Source of the DNA: Ornithinibacillus contaminans
GTDB lineage: Bacteria > Bacillota > Bacilli > Bacillales > Amphibacillaceae
Direction: 5' to 3'
Length of the DNA stretch: 64,000 nt
Assembly: GCF_001038425.2 (NCBI RefSeq)
Contig: NZ_LDPV02000036.1
Span: forward strand, 62,001 to 126,000
Under the pieces are notes generated by a model. It was not told where the DNA came from, did not search any database, and saw only the letters and a list, made by a program, of their open reading frames with translations. Position numbers and translations under genes: made by a program. This document shows, piece after piece, positions 45,211-54,624 of this stretch (position 1 is its first letter; each line of letters starts with the position of its first letter).

Positions 45211-45528
45211 CTATTCCACAACATTGGTTACTGGGATAAAGGGATTTAAAATTCCTTCAGGTCCAGATAGCCGAAACTGCCCATTTGTAAAATCCAATTT
45301 CATATTTTCCGCAAAGAACACAGCTTTATTTGCTGGAATGACCGTCGGAAAACGATCACTATCTACATCAAGGTGATTGCTCAATTTTTCCGGAATAAGT
45401 TTAATCGTTGGAATACCATTTACGGCACACATGCCCATCGTGTCATAATGCAATAAAAGAAATTTATGTTTCATTTTATTCAAGTCATGAATTTTTAGTA
45501 AAGCAGTTTCTGTAATGCTTAATTTCAT
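45211..45528 (-). CDS. yqkB: YqkB, HesB-like iron-sulfur biogenesis fold protein
   Basis: A 105-residue protein of the HesB/IscA-like fold. It starts MKLSITETALLKIHDL, as A-type Fe-S carriers do, but does not show the three-Cys pattern of true IscA; only one Cys is seen (GMCAVNG). B. subtilis YqkB is the closest match by position and layout. Function is unclear. GGGGAC precedes the ATG. It ends opposite the palindrome. Confidence 0.82.
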   Translation of the reverse strand: MKLSITETALLKIHDLNKMKHKFLLLHYDTMGMCAVNGIPTIKLIPEKLSNHLDVDSDRFPTVIPANKAVFFAENMKLDFTNGQFRLSGPEGILNPFIPVTNVVE

Positions 45529-45541
45529 CGCGCAAGTCCCC

Positions 45542-46336
45542 TTACTTTTTGTTAAATTGCTTCTTTAGGATCATTTCCATTAGACTTGGAAATAATTGAT
45601 AAAGCTTACTACCAACGTCCATCCACAATGGCATATTTAGTTCACGTTTGGACGTAAATAGACTTTTGGTTATTTGCGTAGCAACTACTTTTGGGTCAAG
45701 CATGTATTTAGCCACATTTTCTTGATAGCGACCTTCTGGATCTGCTTGTAAAAAGAAATTCGTCCGTACCGGCCCAAGATTAACTGCTGTCACTAAAATG
45801 TTATGCTGTGACAACTCTTGACGTATTGCATTCGTAAATCCAAGTACTGCGTGTTTGGTAGCGGCATATACAGCTGATTTCGGAGTAGAAATTTTACCAG
45901 CCTGTGAAGCAATGTTAATGATATGACCCTCCTGATTAGCAATAAAATGCGGAAGGAATAACTTTGTGATGCGGATGAGTGACAAGACATTCAGGTTAAT
46001 CATCTGTTGGATACTATCCCAGTCTGTCTCATGCACATAATTAAACACCCCGACACCAGCATTGTTTACAAGAGCATGAATTTGACCGTGGTCATTGATA
46101 ATCTGAGGCACGATGGTATCAATCGCTTGTTCATTCGTTAAATCGATCTGGTAATAAAATGCTTCTATAGCAAACTCTTCTGTTATTTGTTTTTGTAACT
46201 GGCGTAATTTATCGAGCGAACGTGCTAACATAATCGGTGTAACACCCTCCGAAGCTAATTGCTTGGAAAGGGCCTCTCCTATGCCGCTTGATGCACCAGT
46301 AATAACAACTTTTTTATTGTTGAGTCTAGATTGCAT
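45542..46336 (-). CDS. yqjQ: Short-chain dehydrogenase/reductase (YqjQ)
   Basis: A 264-residue SDR. The cofactor motif TGASSGIG is at residues 13-20, NNAGVG lies mid-protein, and the catalytic Ser plus YAATK follow. The C-terminal tail is hydrophobic and basic (LYQLFPSLMEMILKKQF). Its start overlaps the end of the MBL-fold gene by 11 nt, so the two are coupled, as in B. subtilis yqjP-yqjQ. The substrate is unknown. Confidence 0.9.
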   Translation of the reverse strand: MQSRLNNKKVVITGASSGIGEALSKQLASEGVTPIMLARSLDKLRQLQKQITEEFAIEAFYYQIDLTNEQAIDTIVPQIINDHGQIHALVNNAGVGVFNYVHETDWDSIQQMINLNVLSLIRITKLFLPHFIANQEGHIINIASQAGKISTPKSAVYAATKHAVLGFTNAIRQELSQHNILVTAVNLGPVRTNFFLQADPEGRYQENVAKYMLDPKVVATQITKSLFTSKRELNMPLWMDVGSKLYQLFPSLMEMILKKQFNKK

Positions 46337-47285
46337 GATAATAGATTACCCCGTCTTCTATTGTTTTAGTAACTAAACCTTCTGCTTCCAAATAATCTAA
46401 TTGACCAATAGTTTCAGACATCGTTAAATCGATTTGCTTAGCGAAATGTCTCGGGAATATTTTCTCACATAATCGATATGGAGTTTCCGCGTTTTCCTTC
46501 ACAAGTTGAAGAACTTTTTCCGCACGGCTTTCTTGCTTGACCAACCGCTCCTGAATAATTTCATTTACAGATGTAAATTTCTCACCATGTCCAGGTAGCA
46601 CTACGTTTATCGGCAAATCGAAACACTTTTCTAGGCTACTACGATATTGTAATAATGGCTTAGGGCGGTTTGTTTCGCCGAGTAATGGCGGTTCTATTAA
46701 TGGATTAGGAGAAATATGTTTAAGCAAATGATCGCCACCAATAAAGGTTCCATCATCACCCAAAAATGACAGGTGACTTTGAGCATGCCCTTTTGTTTCA
46801 ATCACTTGATATGCCTCGTGACCCGGCAAGCGATCTCCCTCTTTTAAAGTCGAGGTCAATTTTCCTCGACCTGCGAACCGTAATGGTGATCGAATATTCT
46901 CTAGAAAATCACTAAATTGATCTGGAACACCCGTCAACACGAAAAAATCACGGAAGAATTGTTCATAATGCAAAAAATATGCTTCTTCCCTCGTTAACCA
47001 CACATCCACATTTTCATGTGCGCTGATACGTTCAGCACGACTAAATCTTTCTATTAAACCTGTATGATCAGGATGGTGATGGGTGAGAATAATTTGTTCG
47101 ATATCATGTGGAGCATATCCGATTTTTGATAATTGTGCAACTAAAGCGTGCCATGCTTCATCCGTATTGACACCGGCATCGACCAGAGATAGTACATCGC
47201 CTTTTAACAAGTACACATGCACATCTCCTACCGCAAACGGTGTAGGGATGGTAAGTTGATGGATGGAATTATTTGTAACAATCAT
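46326..47285 (-). CDS. yqjP: Metallo-beta-lactamase-fold hydrolase (YqjP)
   Basis: A 319-residue MBL-fold protein with the zinc motif HHHPDHTG (HxHxDH), further ligands in ETKGHAQSH and GGDHLL, and a C-terminal winged-helix-like region (IGQLDYLEAEGLV). The last is the DUF that often ends this subgroup. The likely start is 47285 with GGAGG 13 nt upstream. It is operonic with the SDR gene. Substrate unknown; a hydrolase of small thioesters is one possibility by analogy. Confidence 0.87.
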   Translation of the reverse strand: MIVTNNSIHQLTIPTPFAVGDVHVYLLKGDVLSLVDAGVNTDEAWHALVAQLSKIGYAPHDIEQIILTHHHPDHTGLIERFSRAERISAHENVDVWLTREEAYFLHYEQFFRDFFVLTGVPDQFSDFLENIRSPLRFAGRGKLTSTLKEGDRLPGHEAYQVIETKGHAQSHLSFLGDDGTFIGGDHLLKHISPNPLIEPPLLGETNRPKPLLQYRSSLEKCFDLPINVVLPGHGEKFTSVNEIIQERLVKQESRAEKVLQLVKENAETPYRLCEKIFPRHFAKQIDLTMSETIGQLDYLEAEGLVTKTIEDGVIYYHAI

Positions 47286-47455
47286 ATCGTATTTTCCGCC
47301 TCCAATAAATGAATAGCCATTCATTATCCTATAATTATTGTAACGCTAAACGAAAAATAAGTCACTAATCAAAATCCTGCTCTTATATAAGTCAGTGTGT
47401 CTCACGGTTGACTTTCCCCTTTTATTCAAACAAAATCAAAGTAGAGGTGAAGAAC

Positions 47456-48202
47456 TTGACTACGAAAATCATTGCCCATAGAGGCGCAAGTAAGTTGGCA
47501 CCTGAAAATACAATGTTTGCCTTTGAACTTGCTTATAAGCTAGGTGCTGAAGGGTTAGAAACAGATGTTCAGTTAACGAAAGATCATATCCCTGTCTTAA
47601 TCCATGACGAGACCTTAACACGCACCACAAACGGAAGAGGGTATGTAAAAGACTATACATACAAGGAACTACTCCGATTAGACGCAGGTTCGTGGTTTTC
47701 CCGTGAATTTAAACAAGCGAAGCTATTATCGCTAGAACAATTTTTAGTTTGGATAAAGCCCAAGGATTTGTCTCTAAATCTGGAACTAAAAAATAATAAA
47801 ATTGATTATCACCAATTAGAATCTATTGTGTACAACATGCTTAAGGAACATAAGCTGATTAAACGGACAACTTTATCAACCTTTAATCCGAATAGTGTAA
47901 AGCGATTAAGTGAACTAGATAATGACATCGAGATTGCCTTTTTAACCTCGAAAAAAAATATTAATTTAATTGAATATGCAAGCAGTTTAGGTGCAAATGC
48001 AATACATATCAAGTATCGTTTATTAAATAGACAGCTCCAAGAACAAGCATTGGCTAATAATATGCCGATTCGTGTCTATACGATTAATAAGTATAAGCAA
48101 ATGATGAATTGCTACGAGCATCAGGTAGCAGGAATTTTTACAGATGTACCACATAAAGCACTTACGTTTCGAAATGTTTATCAGTTTAAGAGAGAATTAT
48201 AG
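47456..48202 (+). CDS. Glycerophosphodiester phosphodiesterase
   Basis: A 248-residue GDPD with IIAHRGASKLAPENT at the N-terminus, LETDVQLTKD (metal ligands) and the later IAFLTSK region. It hydrolyses glycerophosphodiesters to glycerol-3-phosphate and an alcohol. No signal peptide is visible, so it is probably cytosolic, unlike secreted GlpQ. The start is a TTG at 47456 with AGAGGTG 6 nt upstream. It leads a plus-strand run with namA, rnz and an aldehyde dehydrogenase gene. Confidence 0.9.
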   Translation: MTTKIIAHRGASKLAPENTMFAFELAYKLGAEGLETDVQLTKDHIPVLIHDETLTRTTNGRGYVKDYTYKELLRLDAGSWFSREFKQAKLLSLEQFLVWIKPKDLSLNLELKNNKIDYHQLESIVYNMLKEHKLIKRTTLSTFNPNSVKRLSELDNDIEIAFLTSKKNINLIEYASSLGANAIHIKYRLLNRQLQEQALANNMPIRVYTINKYKQMMNCYEHQVAGIFTDVPHKALTFRNVYQFKREL

Positions 48203-48213
48203 GAGGTAGAATC

Positions 48214-49230
48214 ATGACCAAACTTTTTTCACCAATTTCATTTAAAGGAATGACCTTAAAAAATAGAGTTGTAATGTCACCGATGTGTATGTATTCATCC
48301 ATCAATAAAGATGGAAGCCTTACATCGTTTCATTATACACATTATATTTCACGTGCTGTTGGTCAAGTAGGCTTAATCATGGTAGAGGCAACAGCAGTTG
48401 AGCCTACAGGTAGAATCACCGAACAAGACTTAGGAATATGGAACGATGATCATCTAAATGGATTCAAAGGTCTAATTGAACAAATCCATTCCTATGGTAC
48501 TAAGGTAGGGGTGCAATTAGCTCATGCTGGCCGTAAAGCACAGGATGAACCAGTCATTGTATCCCCTTCCCCAATTCCGTTTGATGACAAATCGAAAGTT
48601 CCATCAGAACTTGATAAAGTAGGTATAGAGTCAATCATAACTAAATTTAAAGAAGCGGCTAGCCGTGCTAATCTAGCGGGATTTGATATGATTGAAATCC
48701 ATGCAGCTCATGGCTATTTAATAAACCAATTTCTGTCCCCGCTAACGAATCATCGCACAGATGAATTTGGCGGAACACGAGAAAACCGTTTCCGATTCTT
48801 ACAAGAAATCATTAAACAAAGCAAGCAAGTATTTAGTGGTCCTATTTTTGTAAGAATTTCTACTGATGAATACCAAGACAACGGAAATACAATGGAAGAC
48901 TTTCTTTATTATGCAAATAAATTAAAAGAACTAGGTGTTGATCTAATTGATTGCAGTTCAGGTGGTGTGGTTCCGGTTCGAATACAGGCATATCCTGGCT
49001 ATCAGATAAAGCGGTGTGAACAAATTAAACAAGAAATCGGCATCCCGACTGGTGCGGTTGGCTTAATAACAACTGGAATCCAAGCTGAAGAAATTCTTCA
49101 AAATGATCGCGCAGACCTTATATTTATCGGTAGATCATTACTAAAAAACCCATATTGGGTAAAACAAGCGGCAGATGAACTAGCTCATTCATTAGAGGCT
49201 CCAAAGCAATACGAACGTGGCTGGAAGTAG
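48214..49230 (+). CDS. namA: NADPH dehydrogenase NamA (Old Yellow Enzyme, YqjM type)
   Basis: A 338-residue FMN-dependent OYE that reduces alpha,beta-unsaturated carbonyls with NADPH. It has the YqjM-type redox-sensing Cys25 in VVMSPMCMYS with Tyr27, the His pair in MIEIHAAHGYLINQF, and RTDEFGGTRENR typical of this class. AGGAGG precedes the ATG. It lies 11 nt after the GDPD gene and 9 nt before rnz. Confidence 0.95.
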   Translation: MTKLFSPISFKGMTLKNRVVMSPMCMYSSINKDGSLTSFHYTHYISRAVGQVGLIMVEATAVEPTGRITEQDLGIWNDDHLNGFKGLIEQIHSYGTKVGVQLAHAGRKAQDEPVIVSPSPIPFDDKSKVPSELDKVGIESIITKFKEAASRANLAGFDMIEIHAAHGYLINQFLSPLTNHRTDEFGGTRENRFRFLQEIIKQSKQVFSGPIFVRISTDEYQDNGNTMEDFLYYANKLKELGVDLIDCSSGGVVPVRIQAYPGYQIKRCEQIKQEIGIPTGAVGLITTGIQAEEILQNDRADLIFIGRSLLKNPYWVKQAADELAHSLEAPKQYERGWK

Positions 49231-49239
49231 GAGGAAATT

Positions 49240-50172
49240 ATGGAATTATATTTTCTTGGTACTGGTTCTGGTGTACCGTCTAAAACAAGAAATGTATCGG
49301 CAATTGCCTTAATGCTCCTTCAAGAGGCTAATAGTGTTTGGCTTTTTGACTGTGGTGAAGCAACCCAACACCAAATACTTCATACGTCGATTAAGCCTAG
49401 AAAGATAACAAAGATTTTCATTACCCATTTGCATGGTGATCACATTTTCGGGCTCCCTGGATTAGTAAGCTCTCGTTCCTTCCAAGGAGGTACAGATGAA
49501 CTGATCATTTATGGTCCAAAAGGTATTAAGGAATATGTGCAAACTAGCCTGCAATTAAGTGGAACACATGTTACCTATCCCCTCTCCTTTGTGGAATTTA
49601 CAGAAGGATTGGTGTTCGAAGATGATCAATTTCGGGTACATTGTAAATTACTAGATCATGGAATTCCGAGCTATGGTTATCGAATTGAAGAAAAAGATAA
49701 ACCTGGCGAATTGCAAGTAGATAAGTTGATTGCTATGGGTATTAAACCAGGTCCAATTTATCAACAAATTAAGCAAAATGAGCTTACCATTTTAGAAGAT
49801 GGTCGAAAGCTTAAACGACAAGATTTTGTCGGCCCACAGAAAACCGGTAGACAGCTGGTTATTCTCGGTGATACAAGATCTACAGAACACAATCAACAAT
49901 TTGTTCAAGGTGCAGATGTGTTAGTGCATGAAGCAACCTTTGACCAAACAAAACAGCAGCTGGCCAAGGAATATTACCATTCCACTACTGCCCAAGCAGC
50001 TAGACTTGCAAACGATGCAGCTGTTAAAAATTTGGTTCTAACTCATATTTCATCAAGATATCAACAAGAAGAAACGGAGCAGTTGTTAGCAGAAGCACGG
50101 ACTATTTTTCCTAACACAGAAATTGCATATGATTTTTATAAATATAGCATTCCATCAAACGTAAAGGAGTGA
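49240..50172 (+). CDS. rnz: Ribonuclease Z
   Basis: A 310-residue MBL-fold endonuclease that matures the 3' ends of tRNAs without encoded CCA. It has the zinc motif [13 protein letters not shown] and the second ligand LVHEATFD. It starts [18 protein letters not shown] like B. subtilis RNase Z. GGAGG precedes the ATG and it is 4 nt from the aldehyde dehydrogenase gene. Confidence 0.96.
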   Translation: MELYFLGTGSGVPSKTRNVSAIALMLLQEANSVWLFDCGEATQHQILHTSIKPRKITKIFITHLHGDHIFGLPGLVSSRSFQGGTDELIIYGPKGIKEYVQTSLQLSGTHVTYPLSFVEFTEGLVFEDDQFRVHCKLLDHGIPSYGYRIEEKDKPGELQVDKLIAMGIKPGPIYQQIKQNELTILEDGRKLKRQDFVGPQKTGRQLVILGDTRSTEHNQQFVQGADVLVHEATFDQTKQQLAKEYYHSTTAQAARLANDAAVKNLVLTHISSRYQQEETEQLLAEARTIFPNTEIAYDFYKYSIPSNVKE

Positions 50173-50176
50173 GACG

Positions 50177-51547
50177 ATGGTTAAAATTACTGAACTAGTG
50201 GAAGCTCAACGTAATTACTTTCGAACTGGCACTACCAGAGACTACCAATTTCGTGTGGAACAATTACGAAAATTACGTCGGATGTTAGAAACCTATGAAA
50301 CGGAGATATATCTTGCCTTAAAACAGGATCTGAATAAATCAACGTTTGAAACCTTTACGACAGAATTAGGATTTATCTATAACGAGATCAAGCATACCGA
50401 GCGACACTTAAAGGATTGGATGCGAGATCAATCCGTTGATGCCCCTATTACACATAAAGGAACAAAAAGCTTTATTCGCAAAGAACCTTATGGTGTCACA
50501 TTAGTAATTTCACCGTGGAATTATCCATTACAGCTCGCTTTAGCACCAGCAATTGGTGCAATTGCGGCGGGTAACACCGTTATAATCAAGCCATCAGAAT
50601 TTAGCCAATCCACCTCTTCCCTCCTAGCTAAAATGATTGGCGAAACATTCGATTCAGTTTATTATACTGTTGTAGAAGGAGCACAGGAAGTAAGTGAACA
50701 ACTCCTACAACAAAAATTCGATTATATCTTTTTTACCGGAAGTACTAAGGTCGGAAAAATTATTATGCGGGAAGCGAGTAACCATCTAACGCCTGTTACA
50801 TTAGAGCTTGGTGGTAAAAGTCCTGTCATTGTGGATGACGATGCTAATATTGCAATTGCTGCCAAACGAATCGTCTGGGGAAAATTCACGAATGCTGGTC
50901 AAACCTGTGTTGCTCCCGATTATATGTACGCACATGCTAGCATAAAAGACAAGCTTGTACAGGAAATGAAGAAGCAGCTTACCCTACTCTACACTGAAAA
51001 CGCTTTGAAACATGACGATTACGTACGAATCATTAACAAAAATCAATTTGATCGATTAGTTACTTACCTTAATCGCGGTACTATTCTCCATGGTGGAAAC
51101 ATAGATTCTAGTGAATTAAAAATAGAACCGACACTACTTGACGACATTTCTTGGGAAGATCCTGTCATGCAGGAAGAAATCTTTGGGCCAATTTTACCAA
51201 TCTTTTCTTTCGAGGAGGTTGAGGATGTAATAAAAGTCGTTACAAATCATGAAAAACCATTAGCATTATATTATTTTGGCGAGAATTCTAAAACACAGAA
51301 GCAAATGATTAACGCTATTTCCTTTGGTGGTGGTTGTATAAACGATACATTATATCACCTTGCAAACCCAAATATGCCGTTTGGTGGAGTTGGTAATAGT
51401 GGTATCGGAGGTTATCATGGAAAATATAGCTTTGACACATTCTCCCATCAAAAGAGTGTCTTAAAACAGACTACAAAATTTGATATACCACTTCGTTATC
51501 CTGGTGGTAAGCTCGCCTTTACCATTATTCGAAAACTAATGAAATAA
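50177..51547 (+). CDS. Aldehyde dehydrogenase (ALDH3-like)
   Basis: A 456-residue NAD(P)-dependent aldehyde dehydrogenase of the short (class 3-like) group. SPWNYPLQLALAP is the cofactor region. VTLELGGKSPVIV holds the catalytic Glu and FTNAGQTCVAPDY the nucleophilic Cys. The C-terminus (LRYPGGKLAFTIIRKLMK) is slightly extended and basic/hydrophobic. It is the last gene of the plus-strand run, ending at a shared terminator with dinB. Substrate unknown. Confidence 0.92.
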   Translation: MVKITELVEAQRNYFRTGTTRDYQFRVEQLRKLRRMLETYETEIYLALKQDLNKSTFETFTTELGFIYNEIKHTERHLKDWMRDQSVDAPITHKGTKSFIRKEPYGVTLVISPWNYPLQLALAPAIGAIAAGNTVIIKPSEFSQSTSSLLAKMIGETFDSVYYTVVEGAQEVSEQLLQQKFDYIFFTGSTKVGKIIMREASNHLTPVTLELGGKSPVIVDDDANIAIAAKRIVWGKFTNAGQTCVAPDYMYAHASIKDKLVQEMKKQLTLLYTENALKHDDYVRIINKNQFDRLVTYLNRGTILHGGNIDSSELKIEPTLLDDISWEDPVMQEEIFGPILPIFSFEEVEDVIKVVTNHEKPLALYYFGENSKTQKQMINAISFGGGCINDTLYHLANPNMPFGGVGNSGIGGYHGKYSFDTFSHQKSVLKQTTKFDIPLRYPGGKLAFTIIRKLMK

Positions 51548-51598
51548 CAATAGGCTCTGTGGGTACGTCTTAATTACATATCCCGCAGAGCCTATTGT
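51547..51598. terminator. Bidirectional terminator overlapping the dinB stop
   Basis: AATAGGCTCTG and CAGAGCCTATT pair perfectly, with GGG and CCC extending the stem, and A- and T-runs flank it. The TAG stop of dinB (51592-51594) lies inside the right arm, so dinB's last codons and the terminator overlap. Confidence 0.85.
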
Positions 51599-52839
51599 TT
51601 AAAATCATCAAGAAAATCTTTTTGAAAACTCGTTCTTGGCTGTTGCTTCGTTTCTTCCTTTATTTCTACAAAGGGATTCCACCCTAGCTTTTGTGTTAAT
51701 TCATCAATAGCGACAATAAGCTTCTCTTTTTCTGCCGCTTTTTTATACGTAAATAAATCGAGCTGTTCTACAATATTTTGCTTTTCTTCGATGTCTTGAA
51801 CCGTAATGCCTAGTAATCGAATAGCTTCCTTCGTCCAGTGGGTATCGAATAGCTCAAGCGCCACATTCAATATATCTGTTTTCTTTTCAATAAAATTAGC
51901 TAATTTTTTACTTCTAGTAACGGTCTTACGGTCATGATACCGGATTGTAAGCTGTACTGAACCACCCGCTACTTGCTTGCGCTTCATTCGCATTTCCACA
52001 TTTTCAGCAAGTGCTGATAATAAACTTCGAATTTCCGATTCATCTGTCGTATCCATTGGTAATGTTTCAGAGCTTCCGATACTCTTAAATTCATTGACCG
52101 CATCTGGATCAACAGACCTTAAGTCAATGCCATTAGCTCTATTTTTTAACCGCTCACCATTAATTCCTAGTATCTGCTTTAGTGCATATACATCCGCTTT
52201 AGCAAGATCAGCTATTGTTACGATATCAATTGCATTTAACTTATCAGCTGTTTTTTTGCCTACTCCGTACATTTCCTCTACCGGTAATGGCCAAAGCTTT
52301 TCTGTAATATCGCGTTTCCTTAGAATGGTTATTCCCATTGGCTTTTTCATGTCAGATGCCATTTTTGCTAAAAACTTATTCGGTGCAATACCAATACTAC
52401 ATGGTAAATCTAATTCATCCATAATTTTATTTTGGAGAGCTTCAGCTAACTGTACCGTATTTTGGGCGTGTGTTACATCAGTCACATCCATATAGCCTTC
52501 ATCAATTGATACCGGTTCAACAAATGGTGTAATCTCATGCAGAATTTTAAATATTTCACGCGATGCGACCCGATATCGTTCAAAATTTGGTCGCATCACA
52601 AATAAATCTGGACATAATTTCCGCGCTTGCCAAATAGGCATAGTTGTCCTAACACCTTTAGCACGTGCCTCATAATTACTCGTAATGATAATCCCTTTTC
52701 GCTCCTCAGGATTCCCAGCAACTGCTAACGGTTTCCCTTTCAGCTTAGGGTTATGAGCCATTTCTACGGATGCGTAGAAACAATTCATATCAATATGAAA
52801 AATAATTCGAGCTTTATTATTATTGCTTGATTCAGCCAT
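51592..52839 (-). CDS. dinB: DNA polymerase IV (DinB, YqjH)
   Basis: A 415-residue Y-family translesion polymerase. The acidic metal motifs HIDMNCFYASVE (near residue 17) and SIDEGYMDVT are intact. HhH and little-finger domains follow. A short C-terminal tail (LDLFTYKKA) may be the beta-clamp binding segment (QLDLF). The start is the ATG at 52839 with AGGGTGG; a GTG 9 nt earlier is too close. The length matches B. subtilis YqjH (414). Confidence 0.94.
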   Translation of the reverse strand: MAESSNNNKARIIFHIDMNCFYASVEMAHNPKLKGKPLAVAGNPEERKGIIITSNYEARAKGVRTTMPIWQARKLCPDLFVMRPNFERYRVASREIFKILHEITPFVEPVSIDEGYMDVTDVTHAQNTVQLAEALQNKIMDELDLPCSIGIAPNKFLAKMASDMKKPMGITILRKRDITEKLWPLPVEEMYGVGKKTADKLNAIDIVTIADLAKADVYALKQILGINGERLKNRANGIDLRSVDPDAVNEFKSIGSSETLPMDTTDESEIRSLLSALAENVEMRMKRKQVAGGSVQLTIRYHDRKTVTRSKKLANFIEKKTDILNVALELFDTHWTKEAIRLLGITVQDIEEKQNIVEQLDLFTYKKAAEKEKLIVAIDELTQKLGWNPFVEIKEETKQQPRTSFQKDFLDDFKQ

Positions 52840-52884
52840 GTTAGCCACCCTTTGCGAACGGTTGTTTCTATTTATATTATACCA

Positions 52885-52925
52885 TAAAAAAATAAAGAAA
52901 GAGCTTCACTGAGGTGAAAGCTCTC
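52885..52925 (-). terminator. Rho-independent terminator after the YqjZ-like gene
   Basis: On the minus strand, AGAGCTTTCAC pairs with GTGAAGCTCT (one bulge) around CTCA, followed by TTCTTTATTTTTTT. Confidence 0.8.
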
Positions 52926-52962
52926 AAGACGATGAATATAGGTTTTTTGATTAATTTAGTAA

Positions 52963-53277
52963 CTAACCTTGGATAATACCTTTTCCCCCAATTACCTCCA
53001 AAGTATTAATTCTTTCAATTCCAGTAATAATGGACTTTGCCTGCTTAATTAACTGCTGGGAAGCTTCTAATGTTAGTGAAGCCTGATGGGCATTTTGATC
53101 CCGCCACACTTCGTATACATATACACTATTTGCTTCATCTTCTGTAGTGCTGACAAGATAAATTTCACATTCTCTTAGTTTTTTTATTGATTCTGCTGCT
53201 TCTAGTAAAATAGCTACAAACGTGTCTCGTTCTCCGTCCTTTACACTAAATTTATTGAATAAACTAAACATGCTCAT
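52963..53277 (-). CDS. Antibiotic-biosynthesis-monooxygenase-fold protein (YqjZ-like)
   Basis: A 104-residue small ABM-like (dimeric alpha/beta ferredoxin fold) protein with the typical VYVYEVWRDQNAHQASL stretch. Such proteins bind or degrade small aromatic/quinone-like or heme ligands, but no substrate is clear. GGAGGAG precedes the ATG. It lies in a single-gene unit with its own terminator near dinB. Confidence 0.82.
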   Translation of the reverse strand: MSMFSLFNKFSVKDGERDTFVAILLEAAESIKKLRECEIYLVSTTEDEANSVYVYEVWRDQNAHQASLTLEASQQLIKQAKSIITGIERINTLEVIGGKGIIQG

Positions 53278-53418
53278 ACTTCTCCTCCTAATCTAATAAG
53301 TACTTGTATATCGGAATGAATGACGACTAACTAATTGCTTTGGTTCTTTTAAACTTCGTATTAGATTGTTATTTCGCAGCAAATCACTATAATAACAATA
53401 TTTCGAATACTATACATG

Positions 53419-53460
53419 GAAAAAAGTGACTAACAAGAGCATCAAAGTGTTAGTCACTAA
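53419..53460 (-). terminator. Rho-independent terminator of the methylmalonyl-CoA operon
   Basis: On the minus strand, AGTGACTAACA pairs perfectly with TGTTAGTCACT around a 12-nt loop, followed by TTTTTTCC. It lies just after the M20 peptidase stop. Confidence 0.9.
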
Positions 53461-53475
53461 AATCTTTATCAAGTC

Positions 53476-54600
53476 TTACTTAGCAACCTCTTGAATAATT
53501 GCGGTCACTAATTCAGAGATTTTTACTAATTCCGCTACTGGAATTCGTTCGTTCGTTGTATGAATTTCTTCATAGCCAACAGCAAGGTTAACAGTTGGAA
53601 TACCAAATCCTGCAATTACATTGGCATCACTTCCACCACCACTTTTGAGTAGCTTGCTTTCTCTTCCAATAGTTTTAGCAGCTCTTCTTGCTACTTCCAC
53701 CACTTCGTCACCCGCTTCTTGTTTAAAGCCTGGGTACATAACTTTTACATCAACGATTGCTTCCCCGCCAAGTTCCTTTGCAGTTGATTCAAATGCTTCC
53801 TTCATTTTTGCCACCTGTGCCTCCATTTTTTCTGGCACCAATGAACGTGCTTCCGCTAATATTTCTACATGGTCTACAACGATGTTTGTTTGCTTACCAC
53901 CTTCAAATCTACCGATATTAGCAGTTGTCTCTTCATCAATTCGACCTAAAGGCATTCTAGAGATTGCCTTAGCAGCAAGTGTAATAGCAGATACTCCTTT
54001 TTCTGGTGCAACTCCAGCATGTGCGGTCTTGCCTTTTATGATAGTGTGAATTTTTGCTTGTGTTGGTGCAGCAACAATAATATCACCAACCGTTCCATTA
54101 CTATCAATTGCATAACCAAATTTAGCATTCAATAGTGATGCGTCTAATGCTTTTGCACCAACTAATCCTGATTCCTCACCAACGGTAATGACAAATTGTA
54201 CGTCACCATGCGTTACATTCGATTCCTTAAGGGTACGAATAGCTTCTAGAATAGCAGCTAATCCAGCTTTATCATCTGATCCTAATATAGTAGTTCCATC
54301 AGAAACAATATAGCCATCTTTTATAGAAGGCTGAATACCCTGTCCAGGAACTACCGTATCCATATGTGATGTGAAATATATTGGTTCCACATTTTCTTTC
54401 GTTCCTTTTAACGTACAAATTAAGTTATTTGCACCGTGACCAGTTTTTTCCTTCGCCTGGTCTTCCACTACCTCTAACCCGAGGCTTGTAAATTTTTCTT
54501 TTAATACCGCTGCAATTTCGGCTTCGTTACCTGTCTCAGAATCTACCTGAACAAGCTCCATAAATTCATTTACTACTCTATCTTTGTTAATGGTAATCAT
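53476..54600 (-). CDS. yqjE: M20-family peptidase (PepT-like, YqjE)
   Basis: A 374-residue zinc aminopeptidase/aminoacylase-like enzyme of the M20 family. Metal and catalytic motifs FTSHMDTVVPG, GSDDKAGLAA, VGEESGLVGA and GGGSDANVIAG are visible. The start is the ATG at 54600 with GGAGG 10 nt upstream. It follows the acyl-CoA carboxylase gene with a 24-nt gap, the same arrangement as B. subtilis yqjD-yqjE. Why a peptidase sits in this operon is not clear; it may process a side product. Confidence 0.9.
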   Translation of the reverse strand: MITINKDRVVNEFMELVQVDSETGNEAEIAAVLKEKFTSLGLEVVEDQAKEKTGHGANNLICTLKGTKENVEPIYFTSHMDTVVPGQGIQPSIKDGYIVSDGTTILGSDDKAGLAAILEAIRTLKESNVTHGDVQFVITVGEESGLVGAKALDASLLNAKFGYAIDSNGTVGDIIVAAPTQAKIHTIIKGKTAHAGVAPEKGVSAITLAAKAISRMPLGRIDEETTANIGRFEGGKQTNIVVDHVEILAEARSLVPEKMEAQVAKMKEAFESTAKELGGEAIVDVKVMYPGFKQEAGDEVVEVARRAAKTIGRESKLLKSGGGSDANVIAGFGIPTVNLAVGYEEIHTTNERIPVAELVKISELVTAIIQEVAK

Positions 54601-54624
54601 TATAGTATTGCCTCCTATGTACAA

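Noticed and set aside
53281-53475. Inverted repeat AATCTAATA...TATTAGATT upstream of the YqjZ-like gene
   Set aside because: Short arms, far apart and AT-rich; likely chance. The clear terminator at 53419-53460 explains the rest of the gap.
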